A stretch of 20,740 bases of DNA. Origin: CAYPOY01 sp964412395. Lineage in GTDB: Bacteria; Chloroflexota; Anaerolineae; B4-G1. Position numbers and translations under genes: made by a program. The notes under the pieces are model-generated. The model had not been told where the DNA came from. It did not search any database and was given only the letters and a program-made list of their open reading frames with translations. Below are positions 7,874 to 15,519 of this stretch, in pieces. Positions within the stretch are counted from its first letter, which is position 1, and the number at the start of each line of letters is the position of its first letter. The DNA is taken from positions 1 through 20,740 of the forward strand of contig CAYPOY010000062.1 of the NCBI GenBank assembly GCA_964412395.1, given 5' to 3'.

Positions 7874-7901
7874 AGGCCCCCTGGAGTGTTCCAGGGGGCC
7901 T
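7874..7901. terminator. Strong hairpin, probable transcript end of the GNAT gene
   Basis: AGGCCCCCTGGA (7874-7885) pairs perfectly with TCCAGGGGGCCT (7890-7901) around GTGT. This stable 12-bp GC-rich stem has no T tract on either side, so it is a non-canonical terminator or an RNA-stabilising hairpin. Confidence 0.55.
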
Positions 7902-8087
7902 ACGGCCAAGGAAAGGAGGAGAGGCATATTGTGGCTGGCTTCAGCCACTCACCTCCCCCACATGGTAACGCAAGGTAACTGTATGGCGTAGTGGCTAATG
8001 ACACCTCTCTAAGGTGACAAACTTCATATCACTGTTTTGGGAATTCAGTGTTGGGGACGAGGTCTGGAGCGCCGAGGTGACTGGTTT

Positions 8088-8115
8088 TTGACAAATTACC
8101 TATTCATGTTATAAT
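8088..8115 (+). promoter_or_regulatory. Consensus promoter of rpoB
   Basis: TTGACA (8088-8093) and TATAAT (8110-8115), 16 bp apart, are both perfect hexamers. Transcription would start near 8122, leaving a leader of about 90 bases before the rpoB start codon. Confidence 0.9.
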
Positions 8116-8212
8116 TTCTATTCATCTCAATTTGATATTATGACAAGATGTGTTGTGCAGGAGTCTGAGTGGTTAGAAAGAGAGCGGTTAGGAAGGGAAA
8201 GGAAAATCGGTG

Positions 8213-11200
8213 ATGGCCTATCTGGGGAGTAAGTCTTATGCCCGCATCACCAACGCGGAGAGACTGCCACAGTTGATCGAGGTCCAACTCGAGTCCTTCC
8301 GTTGGTTCCGCGAGGAGGGCCTGGTTCAGCTTTTCGACGAAATTTCCCCCATCGAGAGTTTCAACGGTAATCTCAAACTGTACTTCCCTGGATCCAAGGC
8401 CAGGGAGGCTCGATTCGACCTTGATTATCGCTTCGATGGGCCTAAATATTCGGAGGAAGAGTGTCTCGAGCGGGATATCACATATGCGGTTCCATTGTAC
8501 GTCCAGGTAGTACTCGACAACCGTGATACGGGTGAGATCATTGAATCGAAGATTTTCCTTGGTGACTTCCCGTTGATGACCGAGAACGGTACTTTTATCA
8601 TTAACGGTACCGAGCGGGTTGTCGTCAGTCAGTTGATTCGCTCTCCCGGCGTCTACTTCGACGTTGTGGAGGATCGGGTTACTGGTCGGCGGCTCAGTAC
8701 GGCCAAGCTTATTCCTGATCGTGGGGTCTGGATGGAGTTCGAGACCCGTAAGTCTGATTATCTCACCATCAAGTTCAACCGTAAGCGTACTTTGCCCGTT
8801 ACTATCCTGTTGCGGGCCCTGGCGGCGGTGGAAGACGGGACGGGGAGCGACATCCTGGGGAGTGGAAGCGACGAGGAGTTGCTGGCGCTTTTCCGGGACG
8901 CCGACAGCAATCCTAACCATCAGTACATGCTAACGACCATCCGTCAGGAGCCAAACTGGGAATTAAAAAATGGACGTACACTGGCTGAGGATGCGCTGTT
9001 GGAATTCTATCGTCGCCTGCGTCCTGGCGATCCCTCCACGCTGGATAATGCGCGTGAGTATCTGAAACAGCAACTCTTCGATCCTCGGCGCTACGACCTG
9101 CAGCGGGTGGGCCGTTATAAACTGAACCAACGACTCGGTCTTGACATAGACCTCGAACATCGCACCATCACCAAGCAAGATCTGGTGCCCCTGGTGAGGC
9201 GCATGATCCGCATTAATAACGGCATTGAGGATGCCGATGACATTGACCATTTGGGCAATCGTCGCGTCAAGACGGTAGGTGAACTGATCCAGGGTCAATT
9301 GCGGGTCGGTCTGCGTCGTATGGAACGGCTGGTGGTAGAACGTATGTCCATCCGTGAATCCGAGTCGCTGACCCCGGTTAACTTGATTAACATCCGCCCA
9401 GTGGTTGCAATCGTCCGCCAGTTCTTTGGCTCCAGCCAACTCTCGCAGTTTATGGAGCAGACCAACCCGCTGGCAGAACTGACTCACAAGCGTACTCTTT
9501 CGGCACTGGGGCCAGGTGGATTGCGACGCGAACGAGCTGGTTTCGATGTGCGCGATGTGCACTACAGCCATTACGGACGTATCTGCCCTATCGAGACCCC
9601 GGAGGGTCCCAACATTGGATTGATCGGCCGTCTGGCAACCCACGCTCGTGTCAATTCTCTGGGCTTCGTCGAGACGCCCTATCGTAAGGTTATCCATAGG
9701 GTAGAGCCCACCGTCGAAGCGCTTGATGGACGGACGCTGGAGGAGGATGTGATTGACCCTGAGAGCGGCGAAACGGTGGCCGAGGCAGGGATGGAGGTGA
9801 TGCCCGAATTGGCCGCGCGGATCGCTGCTCTGGGCCTCATAGAGGAAGTTCCTATCGTGCCGGTGGTGAGTGATGAGCTTGTGTATCTCTCGGCCGATAA
9901 GGAGGACCGCTATACGGTTGCACAGGCCAATGCTGAATTGGATGAGAAAGAGCATTTTGTGCGGCCACTCATCTCGGCCCGTCGTGCTGATAAATTCCTA
10001 TTAGCTGTGCCGGAGAAAATTGATTACATTGATGTTGCACCTTGCCAGATTGTGGGCGTTTCGGCATCGCTAATTCCTTTTTTAGAACACGACGATGCCA
10101 ATCGTGCCCTGATGGGTTCTAACATGCAGCGTCAAACGGTGCCGCTTATTCGGCCTGAAGCGCCGCTTGTAGCCACCGGGATGGAGTGGCGGGCTGCCGT
10201 GGATTCGGGGCAGGTTGTGTTGGCGAAAGATGATGGGGAGGTCGTCCTTGTTACAGGTGACAAGGTTGTAGTTCGCTGCGCCAGTGGATTGCACACTCAC
10301 CCTATTCGTAAGTACCAGCGCTCAAACCAGAGTACCTGTATTGATCAACGGCCTGTTGTTTATAAAGGGCAGCTCGTACGCAAGAACCAGGTGCTTGCGG
10401 ACAGTTCCTCGACCGATGGTGGTGCACTAGCCCTGGGACATAACGTGTTGTGCGCTTTTCTCTCCTGGGAAGGTGGGAACTTTGAGGATGCTATCCTCAT
10501 CAGCGAGCGTCTGGTACGCGAGGACAAATTTACCTCTGTCCACATTGAGAAGCACGAGGTGGAGGCTCGCGACACCAAACTCGGCCCAGAGGAGATCACT
10601 CGTGACATCCCCAACGTAGGCGATGAGGCGTTGAAGGATTTAGATGAGGGGGGGATCATCCGTGTCGGGGCGGAGGTGGGGCCTCTGGACATTCTGGTGG
10701 GCAAGATCACGCCCAAGGGCGAGAAAGAGTTGAGCCCCGAGGAGAAACTGCTGCGTGCCATCTTCGGCGAGAAAGCCCGTGAGGTGAAGGATTCCAGCTT
10801 GCGTCTGCCCCACGGAGAGCGTGGCAAGGTAGTGGATGTTAAGGTCTTCGGCCGCGAGGAGTACCGGGATCTCAAAGTTGGTGTAGAAAAGATGGTGCGC
10901 GTTGGCGTGGCTCAGGTACGGAAGATCACCGAGGGTGACAAGATGGCCGGCCGTCACGGCAACAAGGGAGTTATCTCCAGGGTCATGCCCATCGAGAATA
11001 TGCCCTTCCTGCCCGACGGTACCCCCGTTGATTTGATACTGAACCCATTAGGTGTGCCGGGACGAATGAACATCGGCCAGATCCTGGAGACTCACTTGGG
11101 GTGGGCTGTTCATCGCCTTGGTTTTCGTGCCATCACACCTGTTTTTGACGGTGCGGATGAGTCCCAGGTCGAGGCGGAACTGGCACGAGCCTGGCTCATT

Positions 11201-12115
11201 GATCGCGCCTGGGGAGAGATTACCGAGCGCGCATGGGCCTGGCTGAAAGGGCAGGACTATCCTCTGGAGACGCTGAGGGATGATGCAGAGGCGCGGCGTC
11301 TATATATCGTGGCCTGGTTGGCAGACCGTGGTTATGATGTGGATCGGTTGATTATGGAGCATGTCTATGCCCGGCGGGCGGTGCTGCGCGAATGGCTGCG
11401 AGAGAGGGGCTATGAGCCGGACAAACTGCTCTCTTTTGAAGATGACACGCGCACACTAGCCGAGCGGGCCACGGCGGATCAGCAGGCGAGAATAGCTTGC
11501 CTGCGCATCTGGTTAGAAGACCGTGGTCGGGAGGTGGCCGACCTGGATGATGAAGCCATAGAGATGTTGGCCACGCAGGTGAGTATGGAGACCTCCGACC
11601 CGTTGCCGATTCTGGGCAAAACGATCCTTTACGATGGTAAGACAGGTGAGCCATTTGACCAACCGGTGACGGTGGGTATGATTTATATGATGAAACTGGC
11701 CCACTTGGTCGAGGACAAGGTGCATGCACGCTCCACGGGACCCTATAGCTTGGTGACGCAGCAGCCGTTGGGTGGCAAGGCACAGTTCGGTGGTCAGCGT
11801 TTCGGTGAGATGGAGGTGTGGGCGCTGGAGGCTTACGGTGCCGCTCACGCGCTCCAGGAGATGCTCACTATCAAGTCGGACGATGTGGAGGGTCGTGTTA
11901 AGACTTACGAGGCCATCGTTAAAGGGGAGCTTATCCAGGAGCCGGGGGTCCCGGCTTCCTTCAGGGTGTTGGTGAAGGAGCTGCAAAGCCTGGGTTTGGC
12001 GGTCGAAGCGATCACCCAGGAGGGTGCAGTGCTGGACTTTGGCAGGGATGAGGAGAAGACCAGGGCCCCTATGCTGGGTATGGGACTCTTGAGCCTGGGC
12101 CGGCGGGGGCGTTAG
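8213..12115 (+). CDS. rpoB: DNA-directed RNA polymerase subunit beta
   Basis: Catalytic core beta subunit of about 1300 residues. Hallmarks include the rifampicin-region block SSQLSQFMEQTNPLAELTHKR, then GRICPIETPEGPNIGLIG, FLEHDDANRALMGSNMQRQ, GDKMAGRHGNKGVISRVMP, MHARSTGPYSLVTQQPLGG-type text (here VHARSTGPYS) and GQRFGEMEVWALEAYGAAH. ATG at 8213 is chosen; a GTG directly before it is also in frame, and AGGGAAAGG lies upstream. Residues about 989-1130, between TPVFDGADESQVEAEL and ILGKTILYDGKTGEPFD, form a long insertion with repeated WL..RGY units. Two conserved positions are altered: Thr428 at the E. coli Arg529 position, and GGNFED instead of GYNFED (Gly755). The gene stands alone: no rplJ/rplL before it and no rpoC after it. 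Confidence 0.98.
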   Translation: MAYLGSKSYARITNAERLPQLIEVQLESFRWFREEGLVQLFDEISPIESFNGNLKLYFPGSKAREARFDLDYRFDGPKYSEEECLERDITYAVPLYVQVVLDNRDTGEIIESKIFLGDFPLMTENGTFIINGTERVVVSQLIRSPGVYFDVVEDRVTGRRLSTAKLIPDRGVWMEFETRKSDYLTIKFNRKRTLPVTILLRALAAVEDGTGSDILGSGSDEELLALFRDADSNPNHQYMLTTIRQEPNWELKNGRTLAEDALLEFYRRLRPGDPSTLDNAREYLKQQLFDPRRYDLQRVGRYKLNQRLGLDIDLEHRTITKQDLVPLVRRMIRINNGIEDADDIDHLGNRRVKTVGELIQGQLRVGLRRMERLVVERMSIRESESLTPVNLINIRPVVAIVRQFFGSSQLSQFMEQTNPLAELTHKRTLSALGPGGLRRERAGFDVRDVHYSHYGRICPIETPEGPNIGLIGRLATHARVNSLGFVETPYRKVIHRVEPTVEALDGRTLEEDVIDPESGETVAEAGMEVMPELAARIAALGLIEEVPIVPVVSDELVYLSADKEDRYTVAQANAELDEKEHFVRPLISARRADKFLLAVPEKIDYIDVAPCQIVGVSASLIPFLEHDDANRALMGSNMQRQTVPLIRPEAPLVATGMEWRAAVDSGQVVLAKDDGEVVLVTGDKVVVRCASGLHTHPIRKYQRSNQSTCIDQRPVVYKGQLVRKNQVLADSSSTDGGALALGHNVLCAFLSWEGGNFEDAILISERLVREDKFTSVHIEKHEVEARDTKLGPEEITRDIPNVGDEALKDLDEGGIIRVGAEVGPLDILVGKITPKGEKELSPEEKLLRAIFGEKAREVKDSSLRLPHGERGKVVDVKVFGREEYRDLKVGVEKMVRVGVAQVRKITEGDKMAGRHGNKGVISRVMPIENMPFLPDGTPVDLILNPLGVPGRMNIGQILETHLGWAVHRLGFRAITPVFDGADESQVEAELARAWLIDRAWGEITERAWAWLKGQDYPLETLRDDAEARRLYIVAWLADRGYDVDRLIMEHVYARRAVLREWLRERGYEPDKLLSFEDDTRTLAERATADQQARIACLRIWLEDRGREVADLDDEAIEMLATQVSMETSDPLPILGKTILYDGKTGEPFDQPVTVGMIYMMKLAHLVEDKVHARSTGPYSLVTQQPLGGKAQFGGQRFGEMEVWALEAYGAAHALQEMLTIKSDDVEGRVKTYEAIVKGELIQEPGVPASFRVLVKELQSLGLAVEAITQEGAVLDFGRDEEKTRAPMLGMGLLSLGRRGR
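11177..11600 (+). repeat. Insertion in RpoB with about 26-residue internal repeats
   Basis: Within the insertion the unit xLxxWLxxRGYxxDxL recurs around Trp residues 1010, 1035, 1061 and 1100 (spacing 25, 26 and 39). Examples are VAWLADRGYDVDRL, LREWLRERGYEPDKL and LRIWLEDRGREVADL. The first copy (AWLKGQDYPLETL) is less regular. Confidence 0.75.
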
Positions 12116-12218
12116 TACGATCCTGCTTGGTACTCGGCGGCAGTTTTAGGGGGGTACCTTTTGCCCGCGCCTCGTCTGGCAGGGGCGGTGGGATGTTTGC
12201 AGAGCGTGTATAGCCTGT
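12116..12218 (+). other. Gap after rpoB
   Basis: No gene is seen. A GGTAC (12129-12133) / GTACC (12154-12158) stem followed by TTTT may be a weak terminator for rpoB, but the 20-base loop makes it doubtful. Confidence 0.3.
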
Positions 12219-12246
12219 TTGACTTTTGGCGATTTCGTGGTAAAAT
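12219..12246 (+). promoter_or_regulatory. Promoter of the str-S10 operon
   Basis: TTGACT (12219-12224) and TAAAAT (12241-12246) are 16 bp apart, with TGG giving an extended -10. The -10 block is nearly identical to that of the tRNA-Glu promoter. Transcription would start near 12253, leaving a structured leader of about 125 bases before rpsL. Confidence 0.85.
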
Positions 12247-12263
12247 GTACGCTCGTTAGGGTG

Positions 12264-12288
12264 GGCAGCAGCCAAAGCCCCTGCTGCC
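12264..12288 (+). other. Leader hairpin I of the str-S10 operon
   Basis: GGCAGCAG (12264-12271) pairs with CTGCTGCC (12281-12288) around a 9-base loop, about 12 bases after the expected transcription start. A smaller ACAAGT/ACTTGT hairpin follows at 12295-12313. Confidence 0.55.
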
Positions 12289-12322
12289 TGGTTGACAAGT
12301 GAAGAAGACTTGTTGAGTGTTA

Positions 12323-12358
12323 GAAGGAGGCCATCGGTATGGGTGGATGGCCTTCTTC
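12323..12358 (+). promoter_or_regulatory. Leader hairpin II before rpsL, hiding a ribosome-site-like sequence
   Basis: GAAGGAGGCCATC (12323-12335) pairs with GATGGCCTTCTTC (12346-12358), 13 pairs with one wobble and a 10-base loop. There is no T tract. The 5' arm contains AGAAGGAGG, a perfect ribosome-binding sequence 8 bases before an ATG at 12339. This makes a candidate autoregulatory leader. Confidence 0.55.
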
Positions 12359-12422
12359 ATTGAAGTTGGGGAGGAGACGTGCCCACTATCAATCAGTTGG
12401 TTCGCAAGGGAAGGAAGCCTAA
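12339..12422 (+). other. Possible 27-codon leader ORF overlapping the rpsL start
   Basis: ATG at 12339 is preceded by AGAAGGAGG and opens 27 codons ending in TAA at 12420-12422. This lies in a different frame from rpsL, whose start codon (12379) is within it. Its codons are Arg/Ser/Gly-rich and nothing else supports coding. It may be a leader peptide that couples or blocks rpsL initiation, or chance. Confidence 0.25.
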
Positions 12423-12798
12423 GCCGCGCAAGTCCAAGTCACCTGCGTTGCAGTACACCTTTAATTCTTTCAAACAGCGACGTACCCGGCGTTCCAAGGG
12501 GGCGCCGCAGAAGCGTGGCGTATGCACTAACGTACGCACGATGACGCCTAAGAAGCCCAACTCCGCGTTACGGAAGATCGCTCGTGTGCGGCTGACCAAT
12601 GGCATCGAGGTGACTGCCTACATACCAGGTGAGGGACACACGTTGCAGGAACACTCGGTTGTATTGCTGCGAGGAGGGCGCATTAAAGACCTGCCCGGCG
12701 TGCGCTACCACATTGTGCGTGGTGCTCTTGATGCAATGGGCGTGGAAGATCGTGTGCAACAACGTTCCAAGTATGGGAGCAAGCGCCCCAAGAGGTAG
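12379..12798 (+). CDS. rpsL: 30S ribosomal protein S12
   Basis: Decoding-centre protein of the small subunit, 139 residues. Start is GTG with GGGGAGGAG just upstream, giving the classic MPTINQLVRKGR N-terminus. The streptomycin-region motifs TPKKPNSALRK and GGRIKDLPGVRYH are intact. The protein is longer than E. coli S12 (124) mainly because of about 15 extra residues (26-40, YTFNSFKQRRTRRSK) before GAPQKRGVC. First gene of the operon, about 125 bases after the transcription start, with strong hairpins between. Confidence 0.98.
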   Translation: MPTINQLVRKGRKPKPRKSKSPALQYTFNSFKQRRTRRSKGAPQKRGVCTNVRTMTPKKPNSALRKIARVRLTNGIEVTAYIPGEGHTLQEHSVVLLRGGRIKDLPGVRYHIVRGALDAMGVEDRVQQRSKYGSKRPKR

Positions 12799-12828
12799 AG
12801 GCTAAGGCAGGTGCCAGGGAGGTAAACC

Positions 12829-13299
12829 ATGCCCCGACGGTATCGTCCGCCGAAGCGAAAAGTTGAGCCTGACCTCCGCTATAACAGCGTGATGGTGGCT
12901 CAGTTCATCAATAAGGTCATGAAACAGGGGAAAAAGAGCATAGCAGCACGGATTGTGTACGATGCACTGGACGTTGTGCAGGTTCGGACGAAGCGGCCTC
13001 CGCTGGAGGTGATGGAAGAAGCGATGAGGAAGGTTTCGCCGGTACTGGAGGTCAAACCGCGTCGCGTGGGGGGCTCCACGTACCAAATCCCGGTGGAGGT
13101 ACCGCCAAGCCGCCGGCTCAGTCTGGCGATGCGCTGGCTGTTGGCTGCTGCACGCAACCGCCCTGGTAAATCTATGGCCGAAAAACTGGCTGGTGAGTTG
13201 ATAGACGCCGCACGGGATACCGGGGCGGCAGTTAAAAAGAGGGAAGATACATATAAGATGGCTGAGGCCAACCGCGCCTTTGCCCACTATCGGTGGTAG
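12829..13299 (+). CDS. rpsG: 30S ribosomal protein S7
   Basis: Primary 16S rRNA-binding protein that nucleates the head of the small subunit. Its 156 residues match the usual length. Recognisable parts are MPRR at the start, RYNSVMVAQFINKVMKQGKK, KPRRVGGSTYQIPVEV, MRWLLAAARNR and the C-terminal GAAVKKREDTYKMAEANRAF. AGGGAGGT precedes the ATG. It follows rpsL by 30 bases, as in the str operon of most bacteria. Confidence 0.98.
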   Translation: MPRRYRPPKRKVEPDLRYNSVMVAQFINKVMKQGKKSIAARIVYDALDVVQVRTKRPPLEVMEEAMRKVSPVLEVKPRRVGGSTYQIPVEVPPSRRLSLAMRWLLAAARNRPGKSMAEKLAGELIDAARDTGAAVKKREDTYKMAEANRAFAHYRW

Positions 13300-13404
13300 G
13301 TTGTCCGTCGTAGGCTGCTCGTTTCGCCGGACGGTCCCGCTGCCTGGCAGCAAGGATGCGCTTGCGAATGGGTGGGCAGGGCTGGCGGGTGGGACGGGCA
13401 AGTG

Positions 13405-15483
13405 ATGGTCACACAAAACCCGCTGGATCGCCTTCGGAATATTGGCATCATCGCTCACATTGATGCGGGTAAGACGACGACGACTGAACGCATTCTGTTT
13501 TACACCGGGCGTACCCACCGTATGGGTAGTGTGGACGAGGGTACGACGGTCACGGACTGGATGGCGCAGGAGCGAGAGCGGGGTATCACGATCACTGCTG
13601 CGGCAGTGACCTGCTTCTGGCGGAACTGTCAGATTAACATCGTGGATACGCCCGGACACATTGATTTCACTGCGGAGGTGCAGCGAAGTCTTCGTGTTCT
13701 CGATGGTGGGATCGTCGTCTTCGATGCGGTGCCTGGGGTAGAGCCGCAATCGGAGACGGTGTGGCGACAGGCGCGGGAATTCGGTGTGCCGTTGATCGCC
13801 TTCATTAACAAGATGGATAAGTTGGGCGCCGACTTCGCCCACGCGGTCGAAACGATTCGCGAGCGGCTGGATGCCAATCCAGTCGCCGTTCAATGGCCTA
13901 TCGGTAGCGAGGCCGATTTTCGAGGCATGGTGAACCTGCTGGAGATGCGGGCCACTGTTTGGACGGATGAACTGGGGGCGTCGCCTGAGACTGTGGAGAT
14001 ACCGCCTGAGTTGGGAGAAGTGGTGCTTGAGGCGCGAGAGCGGGCCGTAGAGCAGATCGTCGAGACTGACGATGAGTTGGTGACGCTTTATTTGGAGGGG
14101 CAAGATATCTCGGCCGCTCAACTGCGGCAAGCACTGCGGCGGGCTACCTTGTCTGGGCAGTTAAACCCGGTCTTGTGCGGTTCGGCGTTGCGTAACAAGG
14201 GTATTCAGCCCTTACTCGATGCGGTAGTGGATTATCTGCCGTCACCGCTGGACATCCCGTCGGTGGAAGGGGTCAACCCTTACACGAAAAAGGTGGAGGC
14301 CCGCCCTGCGGATCCAAACGTGCCATTGGCAGCATTGGTCTTTAAAATCGCAAGTGATCCTTACGTAGGCCGGCTCGCTTATTTCCGGGTCTATTCCGGG
14401 AAAGTAAAGGCGGGTTCGAGAGTCGTTAATGCCACCAAGCGGCGTAGGGAGCGGATTAGCAAGTTGCTCCGTATGTATGCTGACCACCGGGAGGAAATCC
14501 AGGAATTGAGCGCGGGAGACATCGGCGCAATCTTGGGGCTGAAGGACACCTCCACCGGTGAGACATTGTGTGCACCCAACGGGCCGATCATCCTGGAGTC
14601 AATCTCTTTTCCAGAGCCAGTCATCTCGGTGGCGATTGAGCCCAGGACGGCGGCCGATCAGGATCGGTTGGCCGAAGGGTTGCGAAGGCTGGCGGAGGAA
14701 GATCCTACCTTTGTGGTGCGGGTTGACGAGAACACCGGGCAGACGCTCATCTCTGGAATGGGGGAGTTGCACCTGGAGATCCTGGCTGACCGGCTGGTGC
14801 GGGAGTTTGGTGTGAGCGGGCGGGTGAGCCGTCCGCGGGTCAGTTACCGCGAGACGATCACACAGCGGGCCGAAGGTGAGGGGGTGTTCGAGCGACAGAC
14901 TGGAGGACGGGTCCACTTCGGTCACGTGTGGCTGGAGGTGGAACCTCTGCCTGGTGGGGAAGGGTTCCTCTTTGAGAGCGCCACGCGGGGCAGGGTCTTG
15001 CCTCCAGAGTTTGTCGAAGCGACCGAGCTAGGCTGCCACGAGGCGATGGAGAGCGGCGTATTGGCTGGTTACCGGCTGGTGGATGTGAAGGTCCGCCTGC
15101 TCGGCGCGGAGTTGGACGAGGGGACATCCTCGGAGCTGGCCTTCAAGGTAGCTGGCACGATGGCTTTCAACCAGGCGGTGGAGGAGGCCGGTCCAGTCTT
15201 GTTGGAGCCGGTGATGGCCTTGGAGACGGTTGTGCCGGATGTTTACACCGGCGAGGTGATGGGGGATCTGAACGCTCGAGGGGCCGAGATCAGGGAAGTG
15301 GCTTCTCGGGCGGGAGGTGGGCAGGCGATGCGCGCCTTCGTCCCACTGGCGAAAATGTTTGGGTATGCAACCGACCTGCGCAATCTGACGCAGGGGCGGG
15401 GCACGTTTACGATGGAATTTCATCATTATGCTGAGGTAGACAAGCAGCGGATGGACGCCATTGTGTATGGCGAAGGCTGGTAG
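13405..15483 (+). CDS. fusA: Elongation factor G
   Basis: Translocation GTPase, about 692 residues, with the standard domains I-V. The G domain is fully canonical: P-loop AHIDAGKTTTTERIL (17-31), switch I RERGITIT (R59 G60 I61 T62), DTPGH, NKMD and a SAL-type G5 (GSAL). Domain III/IV text includes GMGELHLEI and the C-terminal LRNLTQGRGTFTMEF. ATG at 13405 is chosen; a GTG directly before it and a frame open upstream to 13372 are less likely, since family members begin just ahead of NPLDRLRNIGIIAH. The 105-base gap after rpsG can fold into short GC-rich stems (GTCCG/CGGAC around 13303-13332). Confidence 0.98.
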   Translation: MVTQNPLDRLRNIGIIAHIDAGKTTTTERILFYTGRTHRMGSVDEGTTVTDWMAQERERGITITAAAVTCFWRNCQINIVDTPGHIDFTAEVQRSLRVLDGGIVVFDAVPGVEPQSETVWRQAREFGVPLIAFINKMDKLGADFAHAVETIRERLDANPVAVQWPIGSEADFRGMVNLLEMRATVWTDELGASPETVEIPPELGEVVLEARERAVEQIVETDDELVTLYLEGQDISAAQLRQALRRATLSGQLNPVLCGSALRNKGIQPLLDAVVDYLPSPLDIPSVEGVNPYTKKVEARPADPNVPLAALVFKIASDPYVGRLAYFRVYSGKVKAGSRVVNATKRRRERISKLLRMYADHREEIQELSAGDIGAILGLKDTSTGETLCAPNGPIILESISFPEPVISVAIEPRTAADQDRLAEGLRRLAEEDPTFVVRVDENTGQTLISGMGELHLEILADRLVREFGVSGRVSRPRVSYRETITQRAEGEGVFERQTGGRVHFGHVWLEVEPLPGGEGFLFESATRGRVLPPEFVEATELGCHEAMESGVLAGYRLVDVKVRLLGAELDEGTSSELAFKVAGTMAFNQAVEEAGPVLLEPVMALETVVPDVYTGEVMGDLNARGAEIREVASRAGGGQAMRAFVPLAKMFGYATDLRNLTQGRGTFTMEFHHYAEVDKQRMDAIVYGEGW

Positions 15484-15519
15484 GCACAGCGGATTTACAT
15501 CATCCGAAAGGAGTGAGAA

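Larger units (their letters stand above)
7752..8212 (+). other. Intergenic region between the GNAT gene and rpoB
   Basis: 461 bases without a convincing gene. Contents in order: a 9-bp perfect dyad (7813-7839), a 12-bp perfect hairpin (7874-7901), a small hairpin GTGGCTG/CAGCCAC (7931-7948) inside an imperfect outer stem of GGAGG and CCTCC arms, two GGTAAC repeats 10 bp apart (7964-7979), the rpoB promoter (8088-8115), and a purine-rich leader of about 90 bases ending in the rpoB ribosome site. A 15-codon frame starting GTG at 7931 follows an AAGGAGG sequence, but I do not call it a gene. Confidence 0.7.

Noticed and set aside
7931..7978. 15-codon ORF (GTG start) behind an AAGGAGG sequence upstream of rpoB
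   Set aside because: Too short, spacing of about 10 bases is loose, it overlaps a hairpin and lies upstream of the rpoB promoter; no independent support.
7964..7979. Two GGTAAC repeats 10 bp apart as a second regulator site
   Set aside because: Only two short copies with 10-bp rather than 11-bp period and more than 100 bases from the rpoB promoter; chance is likely.
13339..13351. Palindrome GCTGCCTGGCAGC before fusA as a regulatory site
   Set aside because: Usable stem is only about 4 bp and nothing else marks it as functional.
12802..14130. Long antisense open frame (442 codons) opposite rpsG and fusA
   Set aside because: It mirrors two highly conserved genes, has no family resemblance and no ribosome site; it results from codon bias in GC-rich genes. 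The same holds for antisense frames at 3780-4790, 8138-8920, 8963-9955 and 15028-15588.
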